A stretch of 64,000 bases of DNA. It comes from Botryosphaeria dothidea (lineage: Eukaryota; Ascomycota; Dothideomycetes; Botryosphaeriales; Botryosphaeriaceae). A program made the translations under genes and the position numbers. The stretch spans positions 2,666,001 through 2,730,000 of the forward strand of contig WWBZ02000062.1 in assembly GCA_011503125.2 (NCBI GenBank), read 5' to 3'. The stretch's first letter is position 1, and each line of letters begins with the position of its first letter. The notes under the pieces are model-generated. The model was not told where the DNA came from. It saw only the letters and a list, made by a program, of their open reading frames with translations, and searched no databases. Below are positions 1-10,860 of the stretch, piece by piece.

Positions 1-383
1 TTCGATTCAAAGATCATGCAGATAGAAAGCGATCCAAAACCTCTGAGATCTCCGATGGTCCCATCCATCAGCCAGTGCGGTCGACATACAACCACGTTTA
101 ATTCGGGGATGACCTCTTTTGACACAGTCTCTCCTGACTGGAATAACCACCCGCCATTGTATGCCGATAAGTATAGGGATAAAGGTCCTTCCAACTGGAA
201 TGGAGGTGGCATAAAGTCCATCATGATGGCTTGGATGTCACCTCGAGGTCCAGGGAGAATAAAATGATCGCCTTCCGCGATACTTCGGAAATCATCCAGC
301 GTAGTCACCACGGGAAGTTGTGTCTGCATGGCCTTCGCGTTCGGGCTTTGTGGAGGCTCGACAATCTGTCCATCTGTAGCATC
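1..383 (-). CDS. Hypothetical protein, 3'-terminal or internal exon, runs off the left edge
   Basis: The minus strand is open without a stop for about 127 codons from 383 down to the window edge. It encodes a normal-looking protein with mixed composition (stretches such as VVTTLDDFRS, GDHFILPGPRGD and CRPHWLMDG). Just upstream on the minus strand is a fungal-type 3' splice site: a CTAAC branch-like motif around 393-400, then ATCAG at 384-388. Extending the frame past that point meets a TAG at once, so 383 is the likely exon start. The sequence is rich in CA and TG and shows no RIP damage, unlike everything to the right. I do not recognise the family. The upstream exon junction could not be fixed: the two donor sites I tried (near 468 and 463) do not give a clean frame with the nearest ATG. 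Confidence 0.5.
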
Positions 384-851
384 CTGATAATACTAGTTAG
401 TCTGAGAGTTAGTGTCAACCAGAATCCCCTTATTTCTCAGGCAGCACTTGTCATTCAGTTCACTAGTTACTACAATCTCTCGAAGATTCTATCGGAGAAG
501 AGGAGGGCATCAATTTGCCACTATTCATGCCCAATACCCTCGGATATCACTTCCTCGGATACACTCATTTCCTCGGTTATATCAGTTCAGATTCATGTAT
601 TTAAGTCACGCTCGTTCCTTCTTTCGAAGGATAGGCAGAAGTACACAGTCAGAAATTCAGTTCTTTCTTCTGACCTCACACAGTTCAGGGCCTGAGGCCC
701 ACCCACAGTTTGACAGTTAGCTTAAGAGAAGGATCAAGATTTCTCTTACCGAAGTCCTTTGTTGCGTGAGCTTATTGTTTGAGTCAAGGGATGGCACAGT
801 CTGCATGCCGCTCTGATCCTAAAGTACTGTCAAATCGAGCTGTAAAGTGGT

Positions 852-1103
852 TCAGTCATTACTTATCTGGCCATTCTCAAGATAGAAGTCAACCTCCATA
901 TTTTCACAGGGGCTCGCGGACAGCGTTTGCATGTACGGCGTTCCTTGGAACTGTAGAACAGTCTTGCCATTATCTGAATTAGTGTGGCAGCACACACTCT
1001 CATCGTCTCGCTCAGCGGGTTCCAACTCCAGAAAATTGATGACATGCCGTTCCTGATCGCCACTGGGCTTCTCCCCAAGGGTTGTGGTTTGCGGTGAACT
1101 CAT
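852..1103 (-). CDS. Possible upstream exon of the same or a neighbouring minus-strand gene
   Basis: An 83-codon frame starts at an ATG ending at 1103 and has an acidic, hydrophilic product beginning MSSPQTTTLGEKPSGD. Near its end a GTAATG donor-like site (around 862-867) precedes CAG acceptors around 830-845, so it may be a first exon rather than a complete small gene. Further downstream on the minus strand lie GTAAGA, then CTAAC, then CTCAG (about 690-750), which look like another small intron. It could belong with the exon at 1-383, but I could not build one continuous model. The function is unknown, and a chance ORF is possible. Confidence 0.25.
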   Translation of the reverse strand: MSSPQTTTLGEKPSGDQERHVINFLELEPAERDDESVCCHTNSDNGKTVLQFQGTPYMQTLSASPCENMEVDFYLENGQISND

Positions 1104-1757
1104 GGCAGTGATTCAATGGATAGACAAGATCAGGATCTGTCAGTAGAACACGTATGCTATGGACTTCCAAACGCTCTTTGAGGTCCTTTCAATGCATACG
1201 AAGACAATCTATCTGGTTTTCTTCATCGAGCTAAAACTTAGAGCTGCAACCAGAGCTGCAAGGCGAGCCTGTTAATACAAGGGAAAGCTTAGTGAGGCTT
1301 GCAACTGGGCGGCCCGAGCGTATGGCTCTCCATTTCACTGGGTCAGTTTGTAAGACCAACCCAGTCCGCCAACAAAGCCGATGTAGCCGCTACGACTAGC
1401 CGTATCTAGGGTGGTTCATGCTGCCCCCGCTGACTGCATCTTCATCGTGGCCCACGAATCTGACGTTGGTCACCTCTCATTCGATGAGCATTTGCATAAG
1501 TACAAGGCAGCTAAGAATTAGAAAGATATGGAATTGGCACATGATCTACAAATAGGATGTACAGGGGTGATTGCCACTAAGGGAATGAGTGAATCCCAGC
1601 TATTGTTTCGATACGGAATGTCCTAAATCGATAGAGAAGGATTGCTGCGACTATGGACGCCTAACGAAACGAACTAACCGGCCTCCTTATGCACATATTA
1701 ACGTGTGATACTGAGGTTACATACGAAATCCTGCCGGAAGAATGTCCTACGAGTAAC
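1104..1757. other. Non-repetitive, non-RIP intergenic DNA
   Basis: I see no convincing gene, RNA or repeat here. Base composition is normal, with CA and TG common. This is the last stretch of undamaged DNA before the copia LTR, so it marks the left edge of the transposon block. Confidence 0.4.
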
Positions 1758-1906
1758 TGTTGATTGTTGATGAACAACGATGATCTATTGATGATTGGCA
1801 TGAGGAGGAAGGGCGTAGGTGGCCCACCCTCCTTATATACGTAAGTGAGTGACTAAGCTATCTGGTGTTGCAAAAGCAATATGCAAAACACGTGATTTCC
1901 TACACA
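1758..1906 (-). repeat. copia 3' LTR (undamaged copy)
   Basis: This 149-bp repeat is collinear with 7011-7159. It retains TG/CA-rich sequence such as TGTTGATTGTTGATG. By my alignment it differs from its partner at about 23 positions, all transitions of TpG to TpA or CpA to TpA, with no indels. It contains a TATATACG stretch near 1835. Confidence 0.9.
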
Positions 1907-1914
1907 CCCCCTTC
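1907..1914 (-). other. copia polypurine tract
   Basis: Read on the minus strand, a GAAGGGGG run directly precedes the TGTGTAGG start of the 3' LTR. A purine tract at that position is the known primer site for plus-strand synthesis in LTR retrotransposons. Confidence 0.65.
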
Positions 1915-2049
1915 GCGTGATATCCGATCGGGCAGTGCGCGATAATCTGCTTGGTGTTGACCTTTAACAGTGTAAAAGGAACGTGATTACCGAAATATAT
2001 AAATGAAATGGTGATAGTCTAGTTTAAGCGATGTGTACGCTTATAATCA

Positions 2050-5000
2050 CTATTGTAGTGATGAGAGGCCTAAGCCTTGCACAAAGTAGGCGTGCTTTTG
2101 CTTTGATAACGGCTTTGTGAGTCCGTCTGCAATCATTTGAGCTGTTAGTATCCATTTAAAGTAAACGTTGCCTGCTTGAGTCTCTTGCCTAAGCCAGTGG
2201 TGATGGATATCAACGTGACGAAGCTTCGTAACAAGCTTTCCGACGTTCTCTTCCATGAGGCGGAGCGTCTGTGTATTGTCACACTCGATCTAAACGAGGT
2301 GACCTAGCTCAAATTGGATACCTCTGAAGAAGCGTTTCTACTAGTATACTTGCTTAGCAGTCTCTAATAGAGCGAGGAGCTCTACTTCCGTTGTTAAGGT
2401 CGTTACTATTGGTTGCTTGGAGGCTTTCCAGTCCACGGGTCCGTCGAACAGTATTATAAGTAATCCTTAGTAACTACGGCGTGTGGCCGTGTTATTTGCG
2501 AAGGATGTATTACTACTAGGCACGAAGATGCGTTAATTATTTACCACGTTGCCGTTATATATAATTACGAGGTCCTTCGTATTTACGAGATATTCTAGGA
2601 GGCGGTGTGCAAGATAGAGGTATCGCTTAGAAGAGTTCGTTAAATACGTAGAGAGGGCTGAGTAGGTGTAGCCTATATTAGGTCTCGTGCTAATAGCAGC
2701 GAACTAGGCAGATCCTATCTTGCTCTAGAACGTGTAGATGTCTTAAGGTGTTATATGAGCCTCGTTATTTGGGGTAGGTAGGTCCTCTATCGGAAGAGGC
2801 GTGGCAACCGATAATTCTTTAACGTTATATTTAGCCCTAAGGCTGGTAAGGTATAACTCCTATAATAGCCATAGTAGTTACTTGCTTCGATTACGGACGA
2901 TTCGTAAAGCTAAGAACTACTAAACTTCTCCTATCTTACGTATCTCGTAGCGCTAAAAGAGGTCTTATTCGAATACGTGCGCGAATGGCTCATCCTTCTT
3001 AGGAAAGGCTATAATAATATCGTCTACGAAGAAGAACACAAAGAGGTGCTCGTTTACGTAGAGACATGGAGCATCTAGCACAGGCTTAAGTCCTAGGTCT
3101 TTGAGCGTGGCTTAAAAGTGCTTTTGCCATAACGCTGGCGACTCTTTAAGCCTATAGAGAGCTTTCTTAAGCAATAAGATCTTCCTATAAGGAAGTGTTA
3201 TGCCTTCTAGTGCTCGGCAGAAGGTTGGTTGATCGAGAGGGATATAAGGAAAGGCATTGACGACGTCGTATTGCCACATCTCGAGGTCGAATGCGTAGAC
3301 AATCGCCATAAGCGTGCGAAAGATACGGAAGGCAAGGGTAGCCGTATATGTGTCTTGGTAGGAGACTTAGAGGTCACCTCGTACGCATACTCGTGCCTTA
3401 ATCTTAGTGAGATATCCCTTCTCATCGAATTTGTATTTAAAGACCTATATAAGAGGAATGACCTCTTTGTTGGCCTTGCGTGCTTGATCCTCGTCTATAA
3501 CGATCCACACCCCCTTACTATTACCTTCCTGCAGCTTACGGTAGAGTACTTAAAAGAGATAAGGCTTAAGTTGGTGTTTAAGGATGTCCTTATAGTAACG
3601 AGGCTCGGGCGGAAGGTCGTCCCGATGAATGCGTGGTAGAGGAGGAAGCTCCTCTAACTAATATAAGGGTGGAGGATCCTCGTGTATAGTAGGTTGAGAT
3701 GTTTGCTCGTGATTACCCGTAGGAGCGTGTTTAAGCAGTGTATATATGCTCGCGGCGAGAAAGGTCTGCTCACAGTGAGCGCTGCTGATAACCTTTGCGG
3801 CATGCGCAGCTCTTCTTCGATTCCTTGGACCCTCGATAATGAGGTTCGGGTTGGGGTCCGCGTTGATGTGAGCTGTAAGGGGTGTACGATTGCCGCGTGC
3901 TGCTCCTGGGTCAGGCTTAGTATCGTATTGAACAGGGAGGAGACGGCTAAGGCGTCTCTCTTGCTGTTGTTCGTCTTCCTCACCCCCTAAGGTGGGCGAG
4001 TCTCTAAGAGCAGATGATGACGGAAACTCGTCATCGCTTGGTAGTTGTGTTACGCTGTCGTTTCTGGTAGACGGTGATGGTGTATGTAGTTGAGCTTGTT
4101 GCTCATCTGGCTTGTTAGGCAGTATGCCTTATTACTGTTGTCTATCTAATAACGAAGTAGGTTGTTCTTCTATATTAGTCGCTTGCTTATAAGTAACCTC
4201 CTCATCTTCACTGGATGACGAATCTAACGTGATAAGGTCCTCAGAGCCTAGACGGATGCGCGGAATAACCTCCTGAGGCTCCTCTTCTACATCCTCGATT
4301 TCTTGATACTGCTCTTGCTCATCTGGTAAGTATTTTAATAACTCGTCAAAACTAACGTCTCTTGAGCGGATGATACGGTCCCCTGGTGGATACTATATCC
4401 GGTAGATGTTGGTGGAGTCATACCTAACAAGATAGCCAACGAGGGCTCGTTCTTGGAGCTTATTACTACGCGGGATAGTTTTGTTAAGGGCGTAGGCCTT
4501 GCATCCGTAGACTCTCATGTGAGCTACGTTTGGTTTAATGCCATGAGCAAGCTCGAAGGGCGTCTTCCACTTGAGGACTTTGCTTAGCGTCCGATTGTGT
4601 ATGTACGTTGCTGCTAGGACTATCTCTGGCTATAGGCGTTTAGGGAGGTTTACCCCGATACGCATTGCTCGTGCTTTAATAATAATAGACTAACCAGTTC
4701 TCTCGGCATGCCCGTTCTAAGCAGGTGTATAGGGTGCTAAGACCTCTATTGTGATTCTTCTTCGCTTAAGTTTAGCCTTAAACGCGGTATTAAGTAATCT
4801 TTCGCTATTAGTTCGAAAGAACGCAGTAAGAGCGTCAAAGCGACGTTCGATTATACTTAGAATATTAAGAACAAGCGTGTTGTAGTCTAATTTAAGAATA
4901 TAGGTGCGGGTGAAGACGTAGTTGCTCTTTATATACTCGATATAAGTAATCCACTCGTGTTAGTTGTACGCAGGAGTTATCTAAATAAGGTCAAATAACA

Positions 5001-6702
5001 CACGGAAGAATGGCTTATTGCGAGCTTCCTCTAGTAATAAGTCCCGTATAATAAGCTAATAAGCTTTTGCTCGTGAGCAGGTGTCATAGTAAATAGGCAC
5101 GACGTCGTTCGTAAACTCTACGCCGGTAACAGCTGTAAGTAACGCCTTAATAGCGTGGTAGTTAGCATAAGCAAAGACTCTATACTACTGTTTAGCTGGG
5201 AGACTACGGGTGGTCGTAGTACTCGTAATAGCTAGTACGGACTCTGCTTAGTGTAGTTTAAGAAAGAACTATCCTTTAGACGGAGTAAGAACGCATACTA
5301 TAGTATCGTCCTTATAGAGTCGAAGACTCTTAGTATCTATATAAACGTCTTTCTTATTGTACTTAGAAATAGAGACTAAGTTGCCTATAAATACTAGGAC
5401 GTAGGCTACATTACGAAGGGTAATAACCTTGCTCTTCTTTCCGTTACGGGCATTAACTATGATATTCCCGAAGCTCTTAATAGGCACACGCGTGTTGCCG
5501 TAGATTACGAAGTCATCTAGACCTGCGTTGCGTGTCTTGTTAAACCTTTTACGCATATACCTATTGCACACGTAATGAGTAGTACCAGTGTCTGCGATCC
5601 ATAAGAGCTCCAACGTAGTTGGACGCGAGTCTCGTTGCGTGGCAAATAACTGCGCAACAATAGCTGGGAAGGACTTAATAGAGCCTTGCTCGTTATTACT
5701 ATTATTATTATTTACAAGCGTGTTAGGCTTAGGCTCCTTGGCTTTACCCTTATTGTCTTGTGTGTAAGGTATACCGCGCTTGAGTGCATTCTCAACTTAC
5801 GTCTTAATCTTGTCATTCTTCATAAGCTTAAGAATCTTATCCTAGACCTTCTTATTTAGTTTAAAGTCGGTAGGACGGTTAGGTGCGTCTTAGTTAAGGT
5901 AAAAGCACTAATAGTACTAGTAATAGTCACCATAGAGACACTTAAGAGCCTTCTTAGATTACTTATTACCTCGTAGAGTAGCTACGAAAGTTATACGAGT
6001 CTTGTTTATTATAAGTGCTTGCTTCTAGCGTGCATGCTCACGATAGTCGATAATAATATCTAAAACGTTAAGCGTCTTGGTTCCTAGTCGTAGCTTACGA
6101 AGGACAGGGCTAGCGTATTCTAAGTCGTATTGCATGATAGGCTTAAGGAATGCGTTTACTCCTCGGGAGCCTTCGACATTAGAGAGGCCAAGAGAACGTG
6201 CTTTAAACACACACTCTTCCTATTATGTGAGCTACTTTTCAGTATTCTAGGCGGTTAGAGGCTTCTTAAGCTCGCGGAGCTTATTAAGAACGAACTCCTA
6301 TTATATAGAGGTGGAAGGTTAAAGTCGTGCTTATAAGGCGCGTAACTGTGCGTAAGGATATAAATCCTCGACCTTGCGTAGGAGTGGCAGCAGTAGCTAA
6401 GATACTAAGTCTTTAATAAGTAATAAGAGGTTATTAAGCTCTCGCATCTGCCTATCGTACTCCTTTTTATTCTCCTTATAGTCCTCGCGCTTCTACTTAT
6501 ACTTCTTACGATCCGCGTCGGTAATATTACCTGTTAGTAGAGGAGGCTTAGTGGGCGCGATTAGTTATTACGGACGTAAGTCCTTAGTTAGATCGATGTA
6601 GTCGTATAAGCGAGCCTTCTTTGCACGCGATTAGACGATAAAGAACTATTTATCCTAGTCTTGCGAAGACTTAAGGACGATAATTAGCTTCGAAGACGAC
6701 AT
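2050..6702 (-). pseudogene. copia Gag-Pol polyprotein, broken by RIP stops
   Basis: The frame can be followed on the minus strand from an ATG at 6702 (MSSSKLIIVLKSS), a typical copia Gag start. A Cys/His knuckle remnant lies near 5885-5945, with several Cys now Tyr. The aspartic protease is open at 5269-5613 (WIADTGTTHYVC, the D-T/S-G motif). The integrase C-terminal part lies about 4390-4600 (WKTPFELAHG, then RVYGCKAYAL), followed near 4350 by RSRDVSFDE. RT spans about 2950-3450 (FAFDLEMWQYDVVNAF-type block at 3112-3309, catalytic FFFVDDIIIA near 3010-3040). RNase H ends at 2050 (MIADGLTKPL). Many TAG/TAA codons sit where Gln or Trp would be expected. The catalytic VDD of RT is still present, but no long functional frame remains. 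Confidence 0.88.
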
Positions 6703-7010
6703 AGTGGGTAACGAATAGATACTATTCGTTAGTTAACGTCGTATAGCTAACTAAAAGGGTTAAAGCTAGCTAGGAACGTATATTAGATACTTAAGATACT
6801 CGATGTTAAGGCAAATAGCTATATCGTAATAACTATTAATAAAATAATACGTAAAGGGAAGCCGTCGTACGGTCGTAGTGTGTTATAGCAGGGTGCAATA
6901 ATATAGTATTCTTCTAGATACCGTAGAGAGAACGTTATAAGCGTATAAGACGCTTATATAGAGATCAAACGATAGATAACGAGTTTTAGAAGTAATTCCG
7001 GGCTTATAAC

Positions 7011-7159
7011 TATTAATTATTAATAAATAACGATAATCTATTAATAATTAGTATAAGGAGGAAGGGCGTAGGTAGCCTACCCTCCTTATATACGTAAGTA
7101 AGTAACTAAGCTATCTAGTATTGCAAAAGCAATATATAAAACACGTAATTTCCTATATA
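7011..7159 (-). repeat. copia 5' LTR (RIP-mutated copy)
   Basis: This is the same length as the LTR at 1758-1906. TG and CA dinucleotides are converted to TA (for example the terminal TGTTGATTG has become TATTAATTA), while all CpG sites match the other LTR. One TTGCAAAAGCAAT block escaped in both copies. Confidence 0.9.
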
Positions 7160-8886
7160 TATTAGCTAAAAAACTAAGACGGCTAGCAGCCCCGCGGTCT
7201 CTACCTAGCTCGTTACGTACCTCGTCCGCCGTATCCGCGGCTATATACTTATCTAACCTATTTTCTATTCTTAGTAACCTTAATTCGAATCTTAGAAAAC
7301 TCTCGTTTACTAGTAGCCCGCCTAAACTACTTTATAGTAAATATAACCTAGAAATAGAACGTCTTCTAGTTGTTAACGTATTAGTTTTTAATAAACTTCT
7401 AGCTACTACTATAATTAACTCTAGTACTTCCGGATAATTTATTAATTAGTAATTCCTATATATATATAGCCTTCGTCCCCGTTAAAAGCCCGTTCCGTAA
7501 AGAGTTAAACTCGCTAATAGAAAAATAGAATATTTATCCCACGAAATCGACCTTCTTCTACTTATTAATTAATACCTCGAGACTACTATCTTTTAAATTA
7601 TAAATATCGCGGAATACCCGCTTATTCTTAGACGTTTATAGCTTAAGAGGTATAATCCGCTAATTAATTAGTTAAAGAATATAATTTCGTTTACCTCCCC
7701 GTTCTACTAGGTAAACTATTTACCTACCCGATCTTTACTAAATCTAACTACCTCTATTTCTTTACTACCTTATCCTACGGTTACCTCTATTTTCTATAAG
7801 ACTTACTAACGCCTTATTAAGAAAAAAGATTAATAGCTATTTACTATCTCTATAGAGAGGCCGCGAAATCCTATTATACGCGTTCTCGTCGCCGCGGCTA
7901 GTAATATCTATTAGAGGAGCGTCTCTAGTAGATAGCTAAGTATAGAGGTAATAGATAGTAGTCTATAACACGCTATTATAGGCTATTAGGGTACGGCTTC
8001 GACGCGATAAAAATTTTTTATTAACGCGCCGACCGCGATTAAAACTACGCTGCCTACTACCTCCGCTTAGATAATACGACTATCTATCTAGAGAGGCCTA
8101 TCGAGGAAAACTAGAATACGAAAACTACTTAACGTACGACTACCTAGCTCGTAGCTAGGCCCGACGCTAGCCTATCTAGCTAGCCGATATAGACGCGCCT
8201 TAGGCGTACGATAGAATACTCTTAAGCTTATACCGGCTCTAAGATCGCTAAGAACGCGGCGAGGGCGTAGAAGAACCTCTTTTCTAAGAACTTATTAAGA
8301 CTAACGTATTATAGACCCTCGATACGAAACCTATTAAGGTCTCGAGGCCTCCGACCGCGAAGTCCTTATTAAGGTCTAATCTCGAGAACTTATTAAGGCC
8401 TCTCCTAGAGAGTCGATCCGGTATATATATAGAAGACTTAGCGGAGGGTCTTAATAGGCGTAGTACTCGTAACCTAGTACGATACGACCGGTCGGCTCGA
8501 TAAGACGAAAATACGAGTAAGCTCTAGAGAAGGAAAATATAGACTAGCTTTAATAGCCCTTACTAATTCTATTAAGCGGGAGTCTAGGCGACTTAATAAA
8601 GAGTCTTAATAGGCGTAGAGTACGTAATCTACGACGATAATATAGGCTAGCGATAAGAAGAGGCCCTCGAGATATTATAGACTAGTCGTATAGATACTTA
8701 ATACGTTAGAAATATAGGCTAGCTTAGAATAAAAGAGGATATAAGCTTAGTTAGTAGAAAAGAGTAGAGTAGATCGCCCGGCGTAGGATCTAGTCCGTTA
8801 CTTCTTCTATAAGACACGGTCGGCCTATTATAGAGAGATTTTTATAGATAACGCGAAACGGGGACCTAGTAAGTATAGAGTATAAA
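7160..8886. other. RIP-mutated sequence of unknown origin
   Basis: This block lies between the copia LTR and LINE copy A and matches none of the other families here. It shows the same TpA excess and retained CpG. Plus-strand frames contain stretches that look formerly coding, interrupted only by TAG/TAA at likely Gln/Trp sites (for instance around 7860-7980 and 8640-8860, the latter Glu/Lys/Gln-rich). Two related 30-40 bp phrases containing GTCTTAATAGGCGTAG recur near 8448 and 8612. It could be the body of another transposon or a duplicated host gene. I cannot name it. Confidence 0.35.
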
Positions 8887-9013
8887 AAAAAATATAACTA
8901 CGCTAAAAAATCGACTCTAAGCTACGGCGCCGGGAGAGGGTCCTAGGAACTCTTCTAGGTCTAGCGAGACTTAAAATACTACTTAGAGTAGCTATAGCCG
9001 CGTTATAGTTAAT

Positions 9014-10453
9014 ATAGAGGCCGTAGAAAGAGGCGAATAGCCCCCTCTAGTAACTATCTTTACTTAACTATAACGTACTCCTAATAAACTATAGAGTATC
9101 TAGTATAGCGTAGAATACGTTAAAAGAGCCTTAAAGATAGTAGATACTCTCCTCTAAGCTCTATAAGTATCCGCTAGCCTCTCTTTAGTTCTCTTTAGCT
9201 AGATAAAAAATTTTCTCGATATTACTAAGATAATCTTCTAGGATTATATCTCTATATACTAAGAGGTAAATACTAAAGAACCCGGCCTTAAGAATATTCT
9301 TAAGGAAGTATAGTAAGTCTAAAAGATAGTTAGCCGACTCTAGACTACCTCTACGCCCGTAATACCTAGCTAAGCTAATATTATAGCCCGAGTAGTTCTA
9401 AAGTCTTCTACCCCCCCGGCTACTACTAAGCTTACTCTATACTTTCTAGATAAGACGAATAGATAGAAGATCGCTAACCTCTTTAATAAGGCTATTATTA
9501 AGAAGATTTAGATAGAAAAAAGCCTAGCGTATAAAAAGATACTAGCTACTAAGAAGCTCTCTAGTAGAAACGTTAAGCTCTTTATATCTAATACTTAGAC
9601 TAGAGTAGCCCTCCTCTAGAACTAGAAATAGACTATAGAACTAGATAGAGAAGTCCGCTCTAACTAGTAGCTCTACTTAATACTAGTCTATAACGTTCTC
9701 CTTAAAGATATTAATATTAAGAATCTCTAGACCGCCTAAACTCTTTAAGATTAGAATCTATCTCTATATCTAGGACTACGTATTAGTAAGCTAGCCTAGC
9801 TAAAGAGAAAGCTCTTAGAGAAGAAAACTTACTTAGCGATTATTCTTAGTACTATAGACCCCGAGATAGCTAATTAGATTATTACTAAAGAACTTATTAG
9901 TAACTATACGCTCTATATAGTAGAATACTATAGTATAGTCTTTATAGTAACCTAGTACTTTAAGTACTAGAACTATAGCTATATCTCTATCTACTATAGA
10001 AGGAAGAATAAGTATAGCTAGTATATAGAGGTATATAATACCTAAGAGTGCCCTAAGGAAAAAATATAGTATATAAACTACTTATAAAAGTATACGGCCT
10101 AAAGTAACGTCTATCTAGTACGTAGAGCCCGCTAGATAAAGGCTATCTAGGCCCGCCTAGCGGCTCTAGAGAGATATAGAATAGAATATCCTATAGCTAA
10201 GATATAGCTCTAAACTAACTAGTTAACGGTCGGGCTAAGAAAGAGATCTAGAGAGGAGAAGTTAGCTAAGAAAAGGCTAGGTAGGCTAAAGAACTTAAGC
10301 CGCCCCCCGTCTTCTAACTAAATACGGTTTACCGGACTTAATAGCTTCTAGTATACCTCGAGAGAGAAGCCCGCGGAAACTTCCTTCGCCTCGTAGTCTA
10401 TACTACCGATTCTCTCGTAGCCTAACTTAGAGATAGAAGAAAGTTAATATTAG
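9014..10453 (+). pseudogene. LINE copy A ORF1 (Gag-like zinc-knuckle protein), RIP-destroyed
   Basis: It is exactly 1440 bp from the ATA that replaces the start codon to the terminal TAG, as in the other copies. Most Cys codons of the zinc knuckles near 9970-10080 read Tyr, and Gln/Trp codons read TAG/TAA. It is more damaged than the ORF1 of copy D. Confidence 0.75.
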
Positions 10454-10612
10454 ATATAGGCGCTTTCTCTATTATATAGTATAACGTCTATAAGAGTAAG
10501 AATAGGGTAATACTTCCGCTCTTTAAGGAGGTAGATCTAAAAATCTACTATATTCTAGCTATCTAGAAATTCTAGAGAAACCCGAGGGTTAAGATAATAG
10601 TAAGATATTCTA

Positions 10613-10624
10613 CCTATTATATAG
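10613..10624. repeat. Target-site duplication of LINE copy B (left)
   Basis: cctattatatag, identical to 15759-15770. It flanks copy B exactly, and ORF2 of copy A resumes after the second copy. Confidence 0.85.
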
Positions 10625-10860
10625 ATAGATAGATAAATTTATTTCTTCCCGATATAGCTCCCTTACGGGTCTATATAGGGCTAGCTATCTATAGTTATTT
10701 TACTTAAGGGAGAAAACCTTTTCGCCTAGTAAAAACCCCTCCTTTCTATCTAGGCCTATTTATCCCTACTAGTTCTATTTTTCCTTCTTACCGGTAGCGG
10801 CTACTATAGTAGTCCTATATTCGCCTACTAGTTCTACCCTTTTAGTTTTTATCCTTATAG

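Larger units (their letters stand above)
1758..7159 (-). mobile_element. Ty1/copia LTR retrotransposon, complete but RIP-damaged
   Basis: The element is bounded by two 149-bp direct repeats (1758-1906 and 7011-7159). On the minus strand it reads 5' LTR (right), Gag, protease, integrase, RT, RNase H, polypurine tract, 3' LTR (left). That order, with integrase before RT, defines copia. LTR ends in the undamaged copy are TGTGTAGG...TCAACA on the minus strand, as expected for TG...CA termini. Flanking 5-mers (1753-1757 gtaac; 7160-7164 tatta) do not match, so I cannot show a target duplication. RIP damage is uneven: about 1907-2460 and 3650-4140 keep TG and CA, while 4700 to the right end is heavily mutated. 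Confidence 0.9.
8887..10624 (+). mobile_element. LINE copy A, segment 1 (5' leader, ORF1, start of ORF2)
   Basis: It starts with the family's 5' end (AAATATAACTA...AAAAAATCGA, then GCTACGGCGCCGGGAG). It runs through ORF1 (9014-10453) and the first 178 bp of ORF2 before LINE copy B interrupts it. The 12-bp phrase cctattatatag occurs at 10613-10624 and again at 15759-15770, the target duplication of B. Damage is very heavy. Confidence 0.9.

Noticed and set aside
16..720. Plus-strand ORFs of 83, 154 and 102 aa at the left edge
   Set aside because: The minus-strand exon at 1-383 reads better and has a splice acceptor; the others have no motif.
3229..3990. Plus-strand ORFs of 136 and 102 aa
   Set aside because: They overlap the minus-strand copia RT and linker, which carry recognisable motifs; the plus-strand frames are shadows.
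10621..10640. GATA/TATC repeats as possible CRISPR-like or telomere-like arrays
   Set aside because: Each occurrence is the tetranucleotide tail of a LINE or SINE, three to five units long and next to a target duplication.
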